Shown here piece after piece: positions 24,869-33,971 of a stretch of DNA of 64,000 nt (its first letter is position 1; each line of letters opens with the position of its first letter). Below the pieces are notes generated by a model that was given only the letters and a program-made list of their open reading frames with translations, searched no databases and had not been told where the DNA came from. The stretch lies in NCBI RefSeq assembly GCF_036345175.1, contig NZ_CP107780.1, positions 806,001 through 870,000 on the forward strand, given 5' to 3'. Position numbers and translations under genes: made by a program. This DNA comes from Streptomyces sp. NBC_00576 (GTDB lineage Bacteria; Actinomycetota; Actinomycetes; Streptomycetales; Streptomycetaceae).

Positions 24869-25246
24869 TCAGATCTGCCAGGAGCGCAGCCGGTCGGCCG
24901 CGCCGTAGACGTCGGTCTTGCCCGAGATCAGGTCGCGGGCGAGGTCGACGAGAGCGCCGTAGGGCGGGTCGATGCCGACGTCGCTCACGAACATGTACGC
25001 CACGGCGGTGGCACAGGCGAAGCGCGCGTTGGCCGACGGCAGCGGCTTGAGCAGCGCGAGAGTGTGCAGCAGAGCGGCGGCCCGCCAGGCGGGGTCGGAG
25101 TCCACGCCCAGGCGCGGCGGGTCGACCCGGTGCCGGGCCACTGCGGCCACCAGGGCGGAGAAGTCGTTGACCGTGGGCTGGTCCGGGAGGACCTCTTCGT
25201 GGCGCTGGAGCAGCCACGGCACGTCGATATGGATGACGGGAGCCAT
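24869..25246 (-). CDS. Fic/Doc-like toxin, catalytic motif degenerate
   Basis: 125-residue Doc-type protein (death on curing family), second gene of a toxin-antitoxin pair. The Fic motif region reads LLKPLPSANARFACATAV, aligning with the canonical HPF-D-GN-R pattern; the catalytic His is replaced by Lys and the Asp by Ser, while Asn and Arg remain. Residues before it (RAAALLHTLALL) and after fit the Fic helical core. Starts three bases after the antitoxin stop. Either the protein has lost phosphotransferase activity or it uses altered chemistry. Confidence 0.75.
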   Translation of the reverse strand: MAPVIHIDVPWLLQRHEEVLPDQPTVNDFSALVAAVARHRVDPPRLGVDSDPAWRAAALLHTLALLKPLPSANARFACATAVAYMFVSDVGIDPPYGALVDLARDLISGKTDVYGAADRLRSWQI

Positions 25247-25249
25247 CGG

Positions 25250-25498
25250 TCAGGCGACCTGTCCCTGACGACCCGGCGCGACCGGTTCGTCCTCGGGGAA
25301 CGCGGCGGCGAACTCGTCGGCGTGGGCCGCGAAGAACCGCCGGAATTCCTCCGCGCCCTCCTGCAGCGCCCGGTGCCGGGCGATGTCGGCCGCCGCCGCC
25401 TCCCGCACGAGCGCCTTCATCGACGTACCGCGCTCCTTGGCGATCTGCCGCAGGTCCTCTAGCTCGCGGTCACTGAACTCCACATTCAGAGCAGGCAT
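25250..25498 (-). CDS. Antitoxin of the Doc-like module
   Basis: 82-residue small protein with a ribbon-helix-helix-like N-terminus (MPALNVEFSDRELEDLRQIAKERGTSMKALVREA split across about residues 1-34) followed by a charged, acidic tail that should neutralise the toxin. Precedes the toxin gene with a three-base gap, the usual antitoxin-first order. Likely binds its own promoter. Confidence 0.78.
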   Translation of the reverse strand: MPALNVEFSDRELEDLRQIAKERGTSMKALVREAAAADIARHRALQEGAEEFRRFFAAHADEFAAAFPEDEPVAPGRQGQVA

Positions 25499-25507
25499 GC
25501 CCCCACG

Positions 25508-25522
25508 GTACCTCGCCGGTAC
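25508..25522 (-). promoter_or_regulatory. Candidate antitoxin operator
   Basis: Inverted repeat GTACC-TCGCC-GGTAC ten bases upstream of the antitoxin start. It is in the right place for autoregulation by the ribbon-helix-helix antitoxin. Confidence 0.45.
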
Positions 25523-25601
25523 TTACCCGTAAATATCCCCTGGTCAGGTAGGTGAGGCGGTGGTACCGAGGGGGCGAGGGACAGCCCGTTGCGCAGCCCG
25601 G

Positions 25602-27845
25602 CTACCCCTGGTCGGCCACGAAGGTCGCCATGCGGGCCAGGGCCGCGTTCCAGTTGATCGTGTGCTCGTTCGTCGACCAGGACTGGATGTCGTCGATGTA
25701 GCAGAACTGGCCGACGCAGCCCTGGAGTTTGCTCTGTGCGTAGGGGTCCTGAATGCTGGAGTTGGGGCCGCCGGCGAGCGTGCCGTCGGGCGGGCTCGGC
25801 ATGTTCGGGTCGAGCTGGTGGGCGTACCAACGGCTGTGCTGCTGATGGGAGTTGACCTCGCCGTAACCCGTCACGTACGACATGTTCAGCGCGTTGCGGC
25901 CGAGGAGGTAGTCCATGCTCTGGAGCGCGCCGTCCCGGTACTTCGAGCCGCCGCTGATGTCGTACGCGGTGGCGATGACGACGGCGTTGTTGAGGACCTG
26001 GGCGTTGGAGCCCCAGTCGTACACGTTGGCGTCGGGGGCGTAGGGCATGCCGTACGGCTGTGCTGCCAGCGTGGTCAGATAGCGGTCGGCGCCCTTGATG
26101 ACGGACTGGCGGACCTTGTCCCGGCCCGGCAGCCGACTGGGGACTGTCGCCAGGTCGAGGCGGCCTGCTGCGGCGGTCCTGGCCCAGTCGAAGCCGAGGG
26201 GGACGAAGATGTCGGCCGTGTGGACCGGTGAGCTCAGGATGTGCTGCTCGAACGGCTTCTCACCGGTGGTGAGATACAGCTCGGCGGCCGCCCAGTAGAA
26301 CTCGTCCTGCGCGTCGGTGTCGGGGTAGGCGCCGCCGCCGGTCCCGTCGTTCGGGTCGGGGTGGATCGCGGGGTGGGCCAGGGCCGCAGTCCATGCCTTG
26401 CGCGCCACGGCGAGGGCCCGCGCGGCGAACGGGCGGTCGTAGGGCCGGTACAGCCGGGCCGCCTGCGCCGCCGTGGCCGCCAGGTTCAGGGTGGCCTCGG
26501 TGGTCGGCGGGTGCAGTTCGCGCTTCTGCGGGTCGGCGCTCGGCAGCAGCGGCAGCCCGGTCCACTGCTCGTCGTGCATCTTGTGGTGCGCCATGCCGGC
26601 CAGCGGCTGCCCGTCGGGCACCTGCATCTTCAGCAGGAAGTCCAGCTCCCAGCGGGCCTCGTCCAGGACGTCCGGCACCTTGTTGCCGCTCTCCGGGATG
26701 GCGAGCGTGCCGTCACCGAGTTTGTCCCGCTGCCCCGTACGGGCGTGCAGGGCGCGCTCGTAGGTGCTCAGCAGCTCCCACGTGGAGATGCCCCCGTTGA
26801 CGACGTATTTGCCGTGGTCGCCGGCGTCGTACCAGCCGCCGGTCACGTCGAGGGTGTAGTCGCACACGCCCGGCTGGCACGGCACGCGGGAGTCGCCCTG
26901 GTTGGGCGCCGCATCGACGTGGCCGGCGGGGCGGGCGTAGCCGGGGCGCAGGTCGTCGCGGATCGCGATGCCGCTGCGCTGCGTGTAGTAGTACTTCAGC
27001 GAGTCCCGCCGCAGTCGGTCGTAGGCGCTCGCGTCGATGTCGAAGGGGCGGCTCGTCTCGCCGTCGGCGACCAGCGTGAGGCCGGTGCCGCGCTTGCCGT
27101 AGGAGCCGAAGTCGATCGAGTGGACGTTCTGCCCGGAGGAGGCGTCGGTACCGCGCGGCACGGTCCTGCCGTGGGCCACCGTCTTTCCGTCGGCCTTCTT
27201 CAGCTGCCAGGGCAGGGGCTGCGTGGCGCCGGTGACCAGCGTGGCGTTCTTCGGGCCGGCGGGCAGATAGGCGACCTGGTTGACCCGTACGCGGGGTCCG
27301 GTGTCGGGTTCGTACACCTCGGGCGGTACCCCGCCCAGCAGCGACACGTCGTCCATACAGAACCGGAAGGGGTCGGCGCTGCCGCCGAGCTGGAAACCGA
27401 CCTGGCCCTGGGCCGTGTCCGCGGGTGCGGTGAACGTGTACGTGTAGGAGTCGCCCGACGTGCTCAGCTGCGGGCTCACCTCGAAGTAGGTGTCGTAGGG
27501 CGACACCGACAGGCCGACGATCGCCCGGACGACGTGTCCTGCGGACCCGGCGTTCGCCTTGAAGGCGAACCGGTACGACTGACCCTTGACGAGGGTGATG
27601 TCGTTCTGGCCGACGGCGGCGTCCCAACGGTTGGTGGTGCCGCCGGGTACGTCGGCGCAGAGGCCGCCGTCGGCGAGGCCGGCGGTGACGTTGGTGGTCG
27701 TCCACCAGGGGGCGGTGGTGGTGTCGAAGGTGCCGTTCTTGACCTGCTCGATCTCTTCGGCGCCGGCTGGTCCGGCGGGCAGTGCGGTGAGGGCCGCCGC
27801 GAGGAGGGCGGTCACCGAGAGCAGGGTGGTTCTGCGTCGTTTCAC
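25602..27845 (-). CDS. Secreted GH9 endoglucanase with N-terminal carbohydrate-binding domain
   Basis: 747-residue secreted cellulase. Signal peptide at about 1-29 (KRRR, hydrophobic core, GPAGA). CBM4/9-like domain at about 30-170, cellulase N-terminal Ig-like domain at about 185-270 ([10 protein letters not shown]), GH9 catalytic domain at about 280-745. Catalytic Asp pair in [13 protein letters not shown]; proton-donor Glu in [13 protein letters not shown] near the C-terminus; His-rich loop [16 protein letters not shown] start at 27845 with GAGGAG eight bases upstream; the longer frame to 28064 reads through a dispersed repeat and is rejected. An exact CebR-type box lies 59 bases upstream, so cello-oligosaccharide induction is expected. 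Confidence 0.93.
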   Translation of the reverse strand: MKRRRTTLLSVTALLAAALTALPAGPAGAEEIEQVKNGTFDTTTAPWWTTTNVTAGLADGGLCADVPGGTTNRWDAAVGQNDITLVKGQSYRFAFKANAGSAGHVVRAIVGLSVSPYDTYFEVSPQLSTSGDSYTYTFTAPADTAQGQVGFQLGGSADPFRFCMDDVSLLGGVPPEVYEPDTGPRVRVNQVAYLPAGPKNATLVTGATQPLPWQLKKADGKTVAHGRTVPRGTDASSGQNVHSIDFGSYGKRGTGLTLVADGETSRPFDIDASAYDRLRRDSLKYYYTQRSGIAIRDDLRPGYARPAGHVDAAPNQGDSRVPCQPGVCDYTLDVTGGWYDAGDHGKYVVNGGISTWELLSTYERALHARTGQRDKLGDGTLAIPESGNKVPDVLDEARWELDFLLKMQVPDGQPLAGMAHHKMHDEQWTGLPLLPSADPQKRELHPPTTEATLNLAATAAQAARLYRPYDRPFAARALAVARKAWTAALAHPAIHPDPNDGTGGGAYPDTDAQDEFYWAAAELYLTTGEKPFEQHILSSPVHTADIFVPLGFDWARTAAAGRLDLATVPSRLPGRDKVRQSVIKGADRYLTTLAAQPYGMPYAPDANVYDWGSNAQVLNNAVVIATAYDISGGSKYRDGALQSMDYLLGRNALNMSYVTGYGEVNSHQQHSRWYAHQLDPNMPSPPDGTLAGGPNSSIQDPYAQSKLQGCVGQFCYIDDIQSWSTNEHTINWNAALARMATFVADQG

Positions 27846-27903
27846 GTCTGGGCTCCTCGGGGGGAGGGTGGGGGCGCGGGTGCGAGAAGAGCGGCGCTTG
27901 CGG

Positions 27904-27917
27904 TGGGAGCGCTCCCA
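27904..27917. promoter_or_regulatory. CebR operator
   Basis: TGGGAGCGCTCCCA, a perfect 14-bp palindrome identical to the CebR box known from Streptomyces cellulose-utilisation genes, placed upstream of the GH9 cellulase. CebR represses until cellobiose or cellotriose binds it. Confidence 0.9.
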
Positions 27918-27976
27918 GATGCGGACGTGGCCCATGCTGTGCGAGGTCGTACGGCGCGTCAACTGTCCGAACAGGA

Positions 27977-28080
27977 TTTCGCCCCCGCCGCCCCTACCCG
28001 GCCCATCCCTGGGGGCTGCCGCCCCCAGGCCCCCGCTTCGGCCCTGAAGGGGCCTCGTCCTCAAACGCCGGACGGGCTGA
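27977..28080. repeat. Dispersed intergenic repeat, copy B
   Basis: About 104 bases, starting TTTCGCCCCCGCCGCCCC and ending GGACGGGCTGA; lacks the CTCCCCCAGAGGGGG segment found in copies at 22480 and 54624. It lies between the GH2 stop and the GH9 promoter. Confidence 0.85.
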
Positions 28081-28119
28081 AAATGCCGGCTGGCGTTCGA
28101 GGTGCGAGGAAACCCTTGC

Positions 28120-31100
28120 TCAGCCCGCCGGTGCCTCCAATCGGCTGATCCGTAGCGCGCCCCGCTCCTCCCCCGGGTATCGGCTTGTCAGGTCCAGCCG
28201 CAGGCCCGTGCCTCGTACCGCCGCGAAGGCGATCACCGTGGGCGCGTCGGAGGTGTCCGCCCACTGGACCGTCGCGTCCGGCACCGGCACATACCGGTCG
28301 CCGTCCCGCACCGACACCGCGACAGACGCCGGCAGCGTATGCGTCGCGTCCACCGTGAAGGAGACCTCGACCCGGGTGAAGTCGCGCGCCCGTCCCCAGT
28401 CGACCGAGACCCAGTCCTCGGCGCGGGCGCCGCTGAACGCCGGCAGCAGCGCGGTCGGCGACTTGTAGAAGCCGTTGGACCAGCCGGTGGCAGGCGCACC
28501 GTCGAGCATCGCGGCGGGCAGGGTGTCCGGGCGGCCGGAGTAACTGGCGTCCGCCCGAGGGTAGGTGGGCGCGCCCGGACCCGGGTCGGGTGCGAGGTCT
28601 GCGGCCGGAGTCAGCGCCTCGTCGCGAGCAGCCGTCGTACGGACCACGACCGTGCCCGTGCGCAGCCCCGCCGAGCGGGCCGTCACCTTGAGGCGACCCG
28701 CCTCCGTGCCCGCCCTGACGATGGCAAGTGCCTTGCCGTGGAAGGCGGTTCGGGTGCTCGCCTGATAGCGCTCGGCGCTCTCCTCGCGCCCGTTGTCGAG
28801 GCCGGCCAGGGAGCCGCCGTCGACCTCGAAGGCGAGCAGGTGCTCGGCGCCGGGCACGACCACGCCCCGGGTGTCGACCACGTCGGCGGTCACGAAGCAC
28901 AGCGAACGGCCGTCCGCCGCCTGGGACTTGCGGTCCGCGGTGAGCCGTATGGCGTGCGCCGGGCCCGCCGTCCGCAGGATGTCCGTCGCCACGACCCGCC
29001 CGTCCCGCCGGGCCACCGCCTTCAACTCGCCCGGCTCGTACGGCACCTGCCAGGTCAGGTGGAGTTTGCCGGCGCTGCCGTTCGGGCTGGTGTAACTGCC
29101 GGGCCAGGGGCCGGAGGTGACCGTCTTGTCGTCGCCGGTGGCCTCTGTGGTCTCCAGGTAGACACGGCCGTCGACCGTCTTCTTCGTGTCGAACTTCCTT
29201 GTGCCCAGGGACTTTCCGTTGAGGAACAACTCCACCGTGTCGACGTTCGCGTAGGCCCAGACCTCCACCGCGCTGCCCGGTTCGTGGTTCCAGGTCATCG
29301 GGAGCAGATGGACCATGGGCTCGCTCGTCCACTGGCTCCGGAACAGGTGGTACATGTCCTTGGGAAAGCCGGCCGTGTCGACCGCCCCGAAGAAGGACGC
29401 CTTCACCGGGAACACGTTGTACGGGGTCGGTTCGCCGATGTAGTCGATGCCCGACCACAGGAACTCGCCCGCGAACCACCTGCGGTCCCGGTCCTTCTTC
29501 AGACCGTACTCGCCGCTCATCGTCCAGGAGGCGAGGTTGTTGTCGTAGGACGAGACCGCGCGCCTGCCCGGGGTGTGGTTCTCGCCGGTGTTGAGGTGTC
29601 CCGGCTCCTGGTAGGTGCCGCGTGTGGAGGTCTCCGAGGAGGACTCCGACTCGAAGAGGAACAGATGCGGGTAGGCGATGTGCAGGTTGTCCACCGACTT
29701 CGCGGTGTTGTAGTTGAGGCCGAGGCCGTCGAGCTTGGCCAGCATCAGATCGGCCGCGGAACCCTTCGCGGGCGGGGTGCGGTACTTGTCGGAGCCGATG
29801 ACGAGCGGGCGGGTGTCGTCCGCCGCCCTGATCGCGCCGATGATCCGGTCGGCCATGGCGAGGCCGGCGGTCTGGGTGGAGTCGGTGATCTCGTTGCCGA
29901 TCGACCACATCAGCACGGCGGGCGAGTTGCGGGCCGCGAGCACCATCTCGGTGGCGTCCTTCTCGCACCACTCGTCGAAGAACCGGCCGTAGTCGTAGCG
30001 GGTCTTGCCGGTCCGCCAGCAGTCGAAGGCCTCCACCGTCATCACGATGCCCAATTCCTCGCAGACCTGGATCATCTCCGGCGAGGGCGGGTTGTGGGAG
30101 GTGCGGAAGGCGTTGACGCCCATCGACTTCATGATGGTCAGCTGCCGGCGGATCGCGTCGATGCTGACAGCGGCCCCGAGGGCGCCCAGGTCGTGGTGGA
30201 GGTCGACTCCCTTGATCTTGTGATGGGTGCCGTTGAGCTGGAAGCCCTCGTCCGGGTCGAAGCGGAAGCTACGGATGCCGAAGGTCGTGCGGTAGGTGTC
30301 CACGGTGGTGCCGCCGACGCGCAGTTCGGTTTTCAGGGTGTAGCGGTGCGGGGCCGCGATGTCCCACAACTTCGGTTCGCGGACCCTGAGTTCATGGGTC
30401 TCGGTGGACCGGTCGGTGACGGTGACCGTGGAGGCGGTCCGGGCGACCGTACGGCCGCGGGGATCGACGATCCGGGAGACGACCTCGACGTCGGCGGCGG
30501 CGCCGGACGCGTTCACCACGGAGGTCCGCACCCGGACGACGGCGCGGTCTTCGGTGATCTCCGGCGTGGTGACGTACGTACCCCAGCGCTCCACGTGCAC
30601 CGGTTCGGTGACGACCAGGCGGGCCTCGCGGTAGATGCCGCTGCCCGAGTACCAACGGCTGCTGGGCAGCCGGTTCTGCACTTTGACCGCGAGCACGTTC
30701 TCGGTGGTGCCGTCGGTGCGCAGGAGGCCGGTGAGGTCGAGAGCGAAACCGGTGTAGCCGTAGGGGTGGCGGCCGACCTCCGTGCCGTTGCAGTAGACGT
30801 ACGAGTCCATGTAGACGCCGTCGAACTCCACCGAGATCCGCTTGCCGGCCAGCGCGGGCGGAAGGGTGAAGGCCAGGCGGTACCAGCCGAGGCCGCCGGG
30901 GAAGAACCCGGTGCCACTGGTGGTGCCGTGGTCGGTGGTCGGAGTGAGTTCGATGCTCCAGTCGTGCGGGACGGCGACCGTCCGCCACGCCGAGTCGTCG
31001 TAAGCGGGGTCGGGGGCGTTCGCGTACGCGCCCGTGGGGTCGGTGATCCCGCCCGGGTCGACCAGCGCGAAGCGCCAGCCGTCCCGCAGCGGGACGGTTC

Positions 31101-31212
31101 GGCGGCCGGCCCGGCCGACGGCGGCCCGCGCATCGGCCGCGGTGCCCACCAGGGCTCCGGCCGCGGGGGCGGACGTACCGGCGACCAACACCGATCTGCG
31201 AGTGACCGTCAT
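28120..31212 (-). CDS. Secreted GH2-family glycoside hydrolase (beta-galactosidase-like)
   Basis: 1030-residue protein with a twin-arginine-like signal ([20 protein letters not shown]). GH2 sugar-binding sandwich at about 40-215, Ig-like domain to about 330, TIM barrel at about 335-640. General acid/base Glu in [10 protein letters not shown]; nucleophile Glu within the [13 protein letters not shown] loop. It continues with DUF4982-type beta domains and a C-terminal discoidin/F5-8C-like domain (about 890-1030). ATG at 31212 with GAGGGAG upstream. It lies upstream of the GH9 gene on the same strand but with its own operator-like palindrome, so separate regulation is likely. Exact sugar specificity cannot be read. 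Confidence 0.88.
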   Translation of the reverse strand: MTVTRRSVLVAGTSAPAAGALVGTAADARAAVGRAGRRTVPLRDGWRFALVDPGGITDPTGAYANAPDPAYDDSAWRTVAVPHDWSIELTPTTDHGTTSGTGFFPGGLGWYRLAFTLPPALAGKRISVEFDGVYMDSYVYCNGTEVGRHPYGYTGFALDLTGLLRTDGTTENVLAVKVQNRLPSSRWYSGSGIYREARLVVTEPVHVERWGTYVTTPEITEDRAVVRVRTSVVNASGAAADVEVVSRIVDPRGRTVARTASTVTVTDRSTETHELRVREPKLWDIAAPHRYTLKTELRVGGTTVDTYRTTFGIRSFRFDPDEGFQLNGTHHKIKGVDLHHDLGALGAAVSIDAIRRQLTIMKSMGVNAFRTSHNPPSPEMIQVCEELGIVMTVEAFDCWRTGKTRYDYGRFFDEWCEKDATEMVLAARNSPAVLMWSIGNEITDSTQTAGLAMADRIIGAIRAADDTRPLVIGSDKYRTPPAKGSAADLMLAKLDGLGLNYNTAKSVDNLHIAYPHLFLFESESSSETSTRGTYQEPGHLNTGENHTPGRRAVSSYDNNLASWTMSGEYGLKKDRDRRWFAGEFLWSGIDYIGEPTPYNVFPVKASFFGAVDTAGFPKDMYHLFRSQWTSEPMVHLLPMTWNHEPGSAVEVWAYANVDTVELFLNGKSLGTRKFDTKKTVDGRVYLETTEATGDDKTVTSGPWPGSYTSPNGSAGKLHLTWQVPYEPGELKAVARRDGRVVATDILRTAGPAHAIRLTADRKSQAADGRSLCFVTADVVDTRGVVVPGAEHLLAFEVDGGSLAGLDNGREESAERYQASTRTAFHGKALAIVRAGTEAGRLKVTARSAGLRTGTVVVRTTAARDEALTPAADLAPDPGPGAPTYPRADASYSGRPDTLPAAMLDGAPATGWSNGFYKSPTALLPAFSGARAEDWVSVDWGRARDFTRVEVSFTVDATHTLPASVAVSVRDGDRYVPVPDATVQWADTSDAPTVIAFAAVRGTGLRLDLTSRYPGEERGALRISRLEAPAG

Positions 31213-31249
31213 ACGGCTCTCCCTCATCAGGACCCAGAAGTACTCACAA

Positions 31250-31267
31250 CTGATCGTTAACGAACAG
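31250..31267. promoter_or_regulatory. Palindromic operator upstream of GH2 gene
   Basis: CTGATCGTTAACGAACAG, an 18-bp palindrome with one mismatched pair and a perfect TCGTTAACGA core, 38 bases upstream of the GH2 start. Form and place suggest a LacI- or GntR-type sugar repressor; the regulator is not next to it. Confidence 0.6.
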
Positions 31268-31479
31268 ATTCTGACGCTGTGGAACATGCACCCGTCAAGG
31301 GGCCGGTGACCTACTTCGGCCTCACCTGTCACAACGGCCTGAATTCCGCCCCGGGCGGCGGCCTTCCCGACGGCCTGGGGACAGCGGTGTTCCTGACCGC
31401 ACAGGGACAGGACGCACTAGTGTGGAGCACCACTGACGTCCCCTTGCTCACTGTGAGTGTTCACGATGGAGTGGCGCTG

Positions 31480-33867
31480 ATGAGTCCGGTGTACCCGTTC
31501 GACGATTCCGCCACGGCGCGGGCCGTCGTCGACGAACGGGGCACACTGACCGGCTGGAACGAGGGCGCCCGTCGGCTGCTGGGCTGGTCGGCGGCCGAAA
31601 TGCTGGGCCGTCCCGCCGCTTCCCTGCTGGTCGACGACGGCACGGACGGTCCCGCACAGCCGGCGGAGGACATCTGGCACGGCACTCTCGCTCTGCGTCA
31701 CCGCGACGGCCTTACGGTGTCCAGCTGGCTCCTCGCCCACCACCGGCCGGCCCCGGACGGCGGCGGAGGAGACTGGCTCGTCGTCACGCCCCTGGAGAAC
31801 GATGCCCCGCCCGCGGACGACCCGCTGATGCGGGCCGCGCTGGCCCAGGCCCCCTGTGCGACGGCCGTCTACGACGACCGGCTGCGGCTGCACGGTGTCA
31901 ACGACGTCATGGCCGGTGTCATCGGGCTGCCGCTGGAGCGCATCCGTGGGCTCAGAATCGCCGAGATAGGGGGCAGGGAGCGCACCGCGGAGCTGGAACA
32001 GCACATGCTCGACGTGCTGACCAGCGGCCGGGCGAAGGACGTACAGACCTATCTGCGGACCGTCGGCGAGGACCACGCGCACGCCTGGCTGGCCCGGCTG
32101 GCGCCGCTCAGGGACGCCGAGGGCCGGGTGCGGGGGGTCTGTCTCGCGGCCCACGACTTCACCGAGCAGTACCTCGCCCGGGAGCGGCTCCAGCTGGTCA
32201 ACGAGGCGAGCGTACGCATCGGCACCACCCTCGACGTCACCCGAACGGCGCAGGAGCTGGCGGACGTCTGTGTCCCGGCGCTCGCCGACTTCGTCAGCGT
32301 CGACCTGCTGGACCCGCCGCAGCACGGCGGCGACCACCATCCGGCCGAGCTGACGGCACCCCTCAGCCTGCGCCGGGCCGCCCACCGGTCGATCATCCCG
32401 GGCAGCCCCGAAGCCGTGGCCAAGCCGGGGCAGCTGGACCAGTACCCCGCCTTCTCGCCCCAGGCCGACTCCCTCCTCGCGGGCCGCACCATCGTGGCCA
32501 CGGTGCCCTCCGGCAGCCTCGAACAGTGGCTGGCCTGGGACGAGGCGCGCTTCAACCGGGTCAAGGAGTTCGGCATCCACTCCACGATGTCGGTACCGAT
32601 CACGGCGCGCGGCACGACCCTGGGCGTCGCCGTCCTGACCCGGTACCGACGCCCCGACCCGTTCACCGCCGACGACGTTCTGCTCGCCGAGGAGGTGACC
32701 GCCCGGGCCGCCGTCTGTATCGACAACGCCCGCCGGTTCTCCCGCGAACGCGACACCGCCCTCGCCCTGCAACGCAGCCTGCTCCCCCGCATCCTGCCGC
32801 GCACCGCCGCCCTCGAAGCCGCCTCGCGTTATCTGCCTGCGGCGCGGGCCGGGGTGGGCGGCGACTGGTTCGACGTGATCCCGCTGTCCGGGATGCGGGT
32901 CGCGATGGTCGTCGGTGACGTTGTCGGCCACGGCGTCCAGGCCTCCGCCACCATGGGCCGGCTGCGCACCGCCGTGCGCACGCTCGCGGACATCGACCTC
33001 GCTCCGGACGAGCTGCTCACCCACCTCGACGACCTCGTCGTACGGCTGTCGGCCGAGGCCGGCGGCGACGGCGGCCCGGGCGAGGTCGGAGCGACCTGTC
33101 TGTACGCGGTGTACGACCCGGTGTCGCGGCGCTGCACCCTGGCCCGCGCCGGGCATCCACCGCCGGTCATGCTCACGCCGGGTGGTACGCCCCGGCAGGT
33201 GCCGCTGCCCGCCGGTCCGCCGCTCGGCCTGGGCGGGCTGCCGTTCGAGTCCACGGAGCTGGAGCTGCCCGAGGGCACGGTCCTCGCCTTCTACACCGAC
33301 GGGCTGATCGAGAGCCGCGAGCGGGACATCGACGCCGGACACCGGATGTTGTGCGACGCGCTGGCGGCATACGCCGACTCGCTCGACGAGACGTGCGATC
33401 GCATCCTGCACACCCTGCTCCCGCCGGGCGGCGCGGCCGACGACGTGGCCCTGCTGCTGGCCCGCACCCAGGGCCTGTCCGCCTCCCGTGTGACGACGTG
33501 GGACATTCCGGCCGACCCGGCGCTCGTCGGGCCGATCCGCAGGCAGGTCGGCGAGCAGCTCGACGTCTGGGATCTGAGCGAGGCCGCGTTCACCACCGAG
33601 CTGGTGGTGAGCGAGCTGGTCACCAACGCCATCCGCTACGGCTCGCATCCCATCCGGCTGCGCCTCGTCCATGACTCGGCCACCCTGATCTGCGAGGTCT
33701 CCGACGCCAGCCACACCGCCCCGCATCTGCGGCGCGCCCGGACCTTCGACGAGGGCGGCCGCGGTCTGCTGCTGGTCGCCCAGCTCACCGAGCGGTGGGG
33801 CAGCAGGCACACGCCCGACGGGAAGACCATCTGGGCGGAGCTGTCGCTGACGGACGACATGTCCTGA
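31480..33867 (+). CDS. PAS-PAS-GAF-SpoIIE phosphatase fused to anti-sigma-kinase-like ATPase
   Basis: 795-residue regulator. Two PAS-like domains (about 10-110 and 115-235), GAF (about 240-420), PP2C/SpoIIE domain (about 440-660) with GGDWFD, GDVVGHG, YTDGLIE and DDVALLLAR, then a GHKL HATPase_c domain (about 675-790) with TELVVSELVTNAIRYG and EGGRGLLLV. Phosphatase and kinase-like halves on one chain suggest it sets the phosphorylation state of a STAS protein by itself. ATG at 31480 with GGAG eight bases before is preferred to the upstream ATG at 31279. Divergent from the GH2 gene. Confidence 0.88.
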   Translation: MSPVYPFDDSATARAVVDERGTLTGWNEGARRLLGWSAAEMLGRPAASLLVDDGTDGPAQPAEDIWHGTLALRHRDGLTVSSWLLAHHRPAPDGGGGDWLVVTPLENDAPPADDPLMRAALAQAPCATAVYDDRLRLHGVNDVMAGVIGLPLERIRGLRIAEIGGRERTAELEQHMLDVLTSGRAKDVQTYLRTVGEDHAHAWLARLAPLRDAEGRVRGVCLAAHDFTEQYLARERLQLVNEASVRIGTTLDVTRTAQELADVCVPALADFVSVDLLDPPQHGGDHHPAELTAPLSLRRAAHRSIIPGSPEAVAKPGQLDQYPAFSPQADSLLAGRTIVATVPSGSLEQWLAWDEARFNRVKEFGIHSTMSVPITARGTTLGVAVLTRYRRPDPFTADDVLLAEEVTARAAVCIDNARRFSRERDTALALQRSLLPRILPRTAALEAASRYLPAARAGVGGDWFDVIPLSGMRVAMVVGDVVGHGVQASATMGRLRTAVRTLADIDLAPDELLTHLDDLVVRLSAEAGGDGGPGEVGATCLYAVYDPVSRRCTLARAGHPPPVMLTPGGTPRQVPLPAGPPLGLGGLPFESTELELPEGTVLAFYTDGLIESRERDIDAGHRMLCDALAAYADSLDETCDRILHTLLPPGGAADDVALLLARTQGLSASRVTTWDIPADPALVGPIRRQVGEQLDVWDLSEAAFTTELVVSELVTNAIRYGSHPIRLRLVHDSATLICEVSDASHTAPHLRRARTFDEGGRGLLLVAQLTERWGSRHTPDGKTIWAELSLTDDMS

Positions 33868-33971
33868 CGGTCTTCGCTGCAGATACCGGTGCCTGACCCG
33901 GCCGGAGGGCCGGTGAGCGGTGCCTGCTTTCATGGGCGGGTACCGATGTTCCTGCCCCGGAGGACCGAACC

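Noticed and set aside
27846..28064. Extended N-terminus of the GH9 enzyme
   Set aside because: The frame runs through a dispersed repeat and lacks a signal; the GTG at 27845 has a strong ribosome site and a proper signal peptide.
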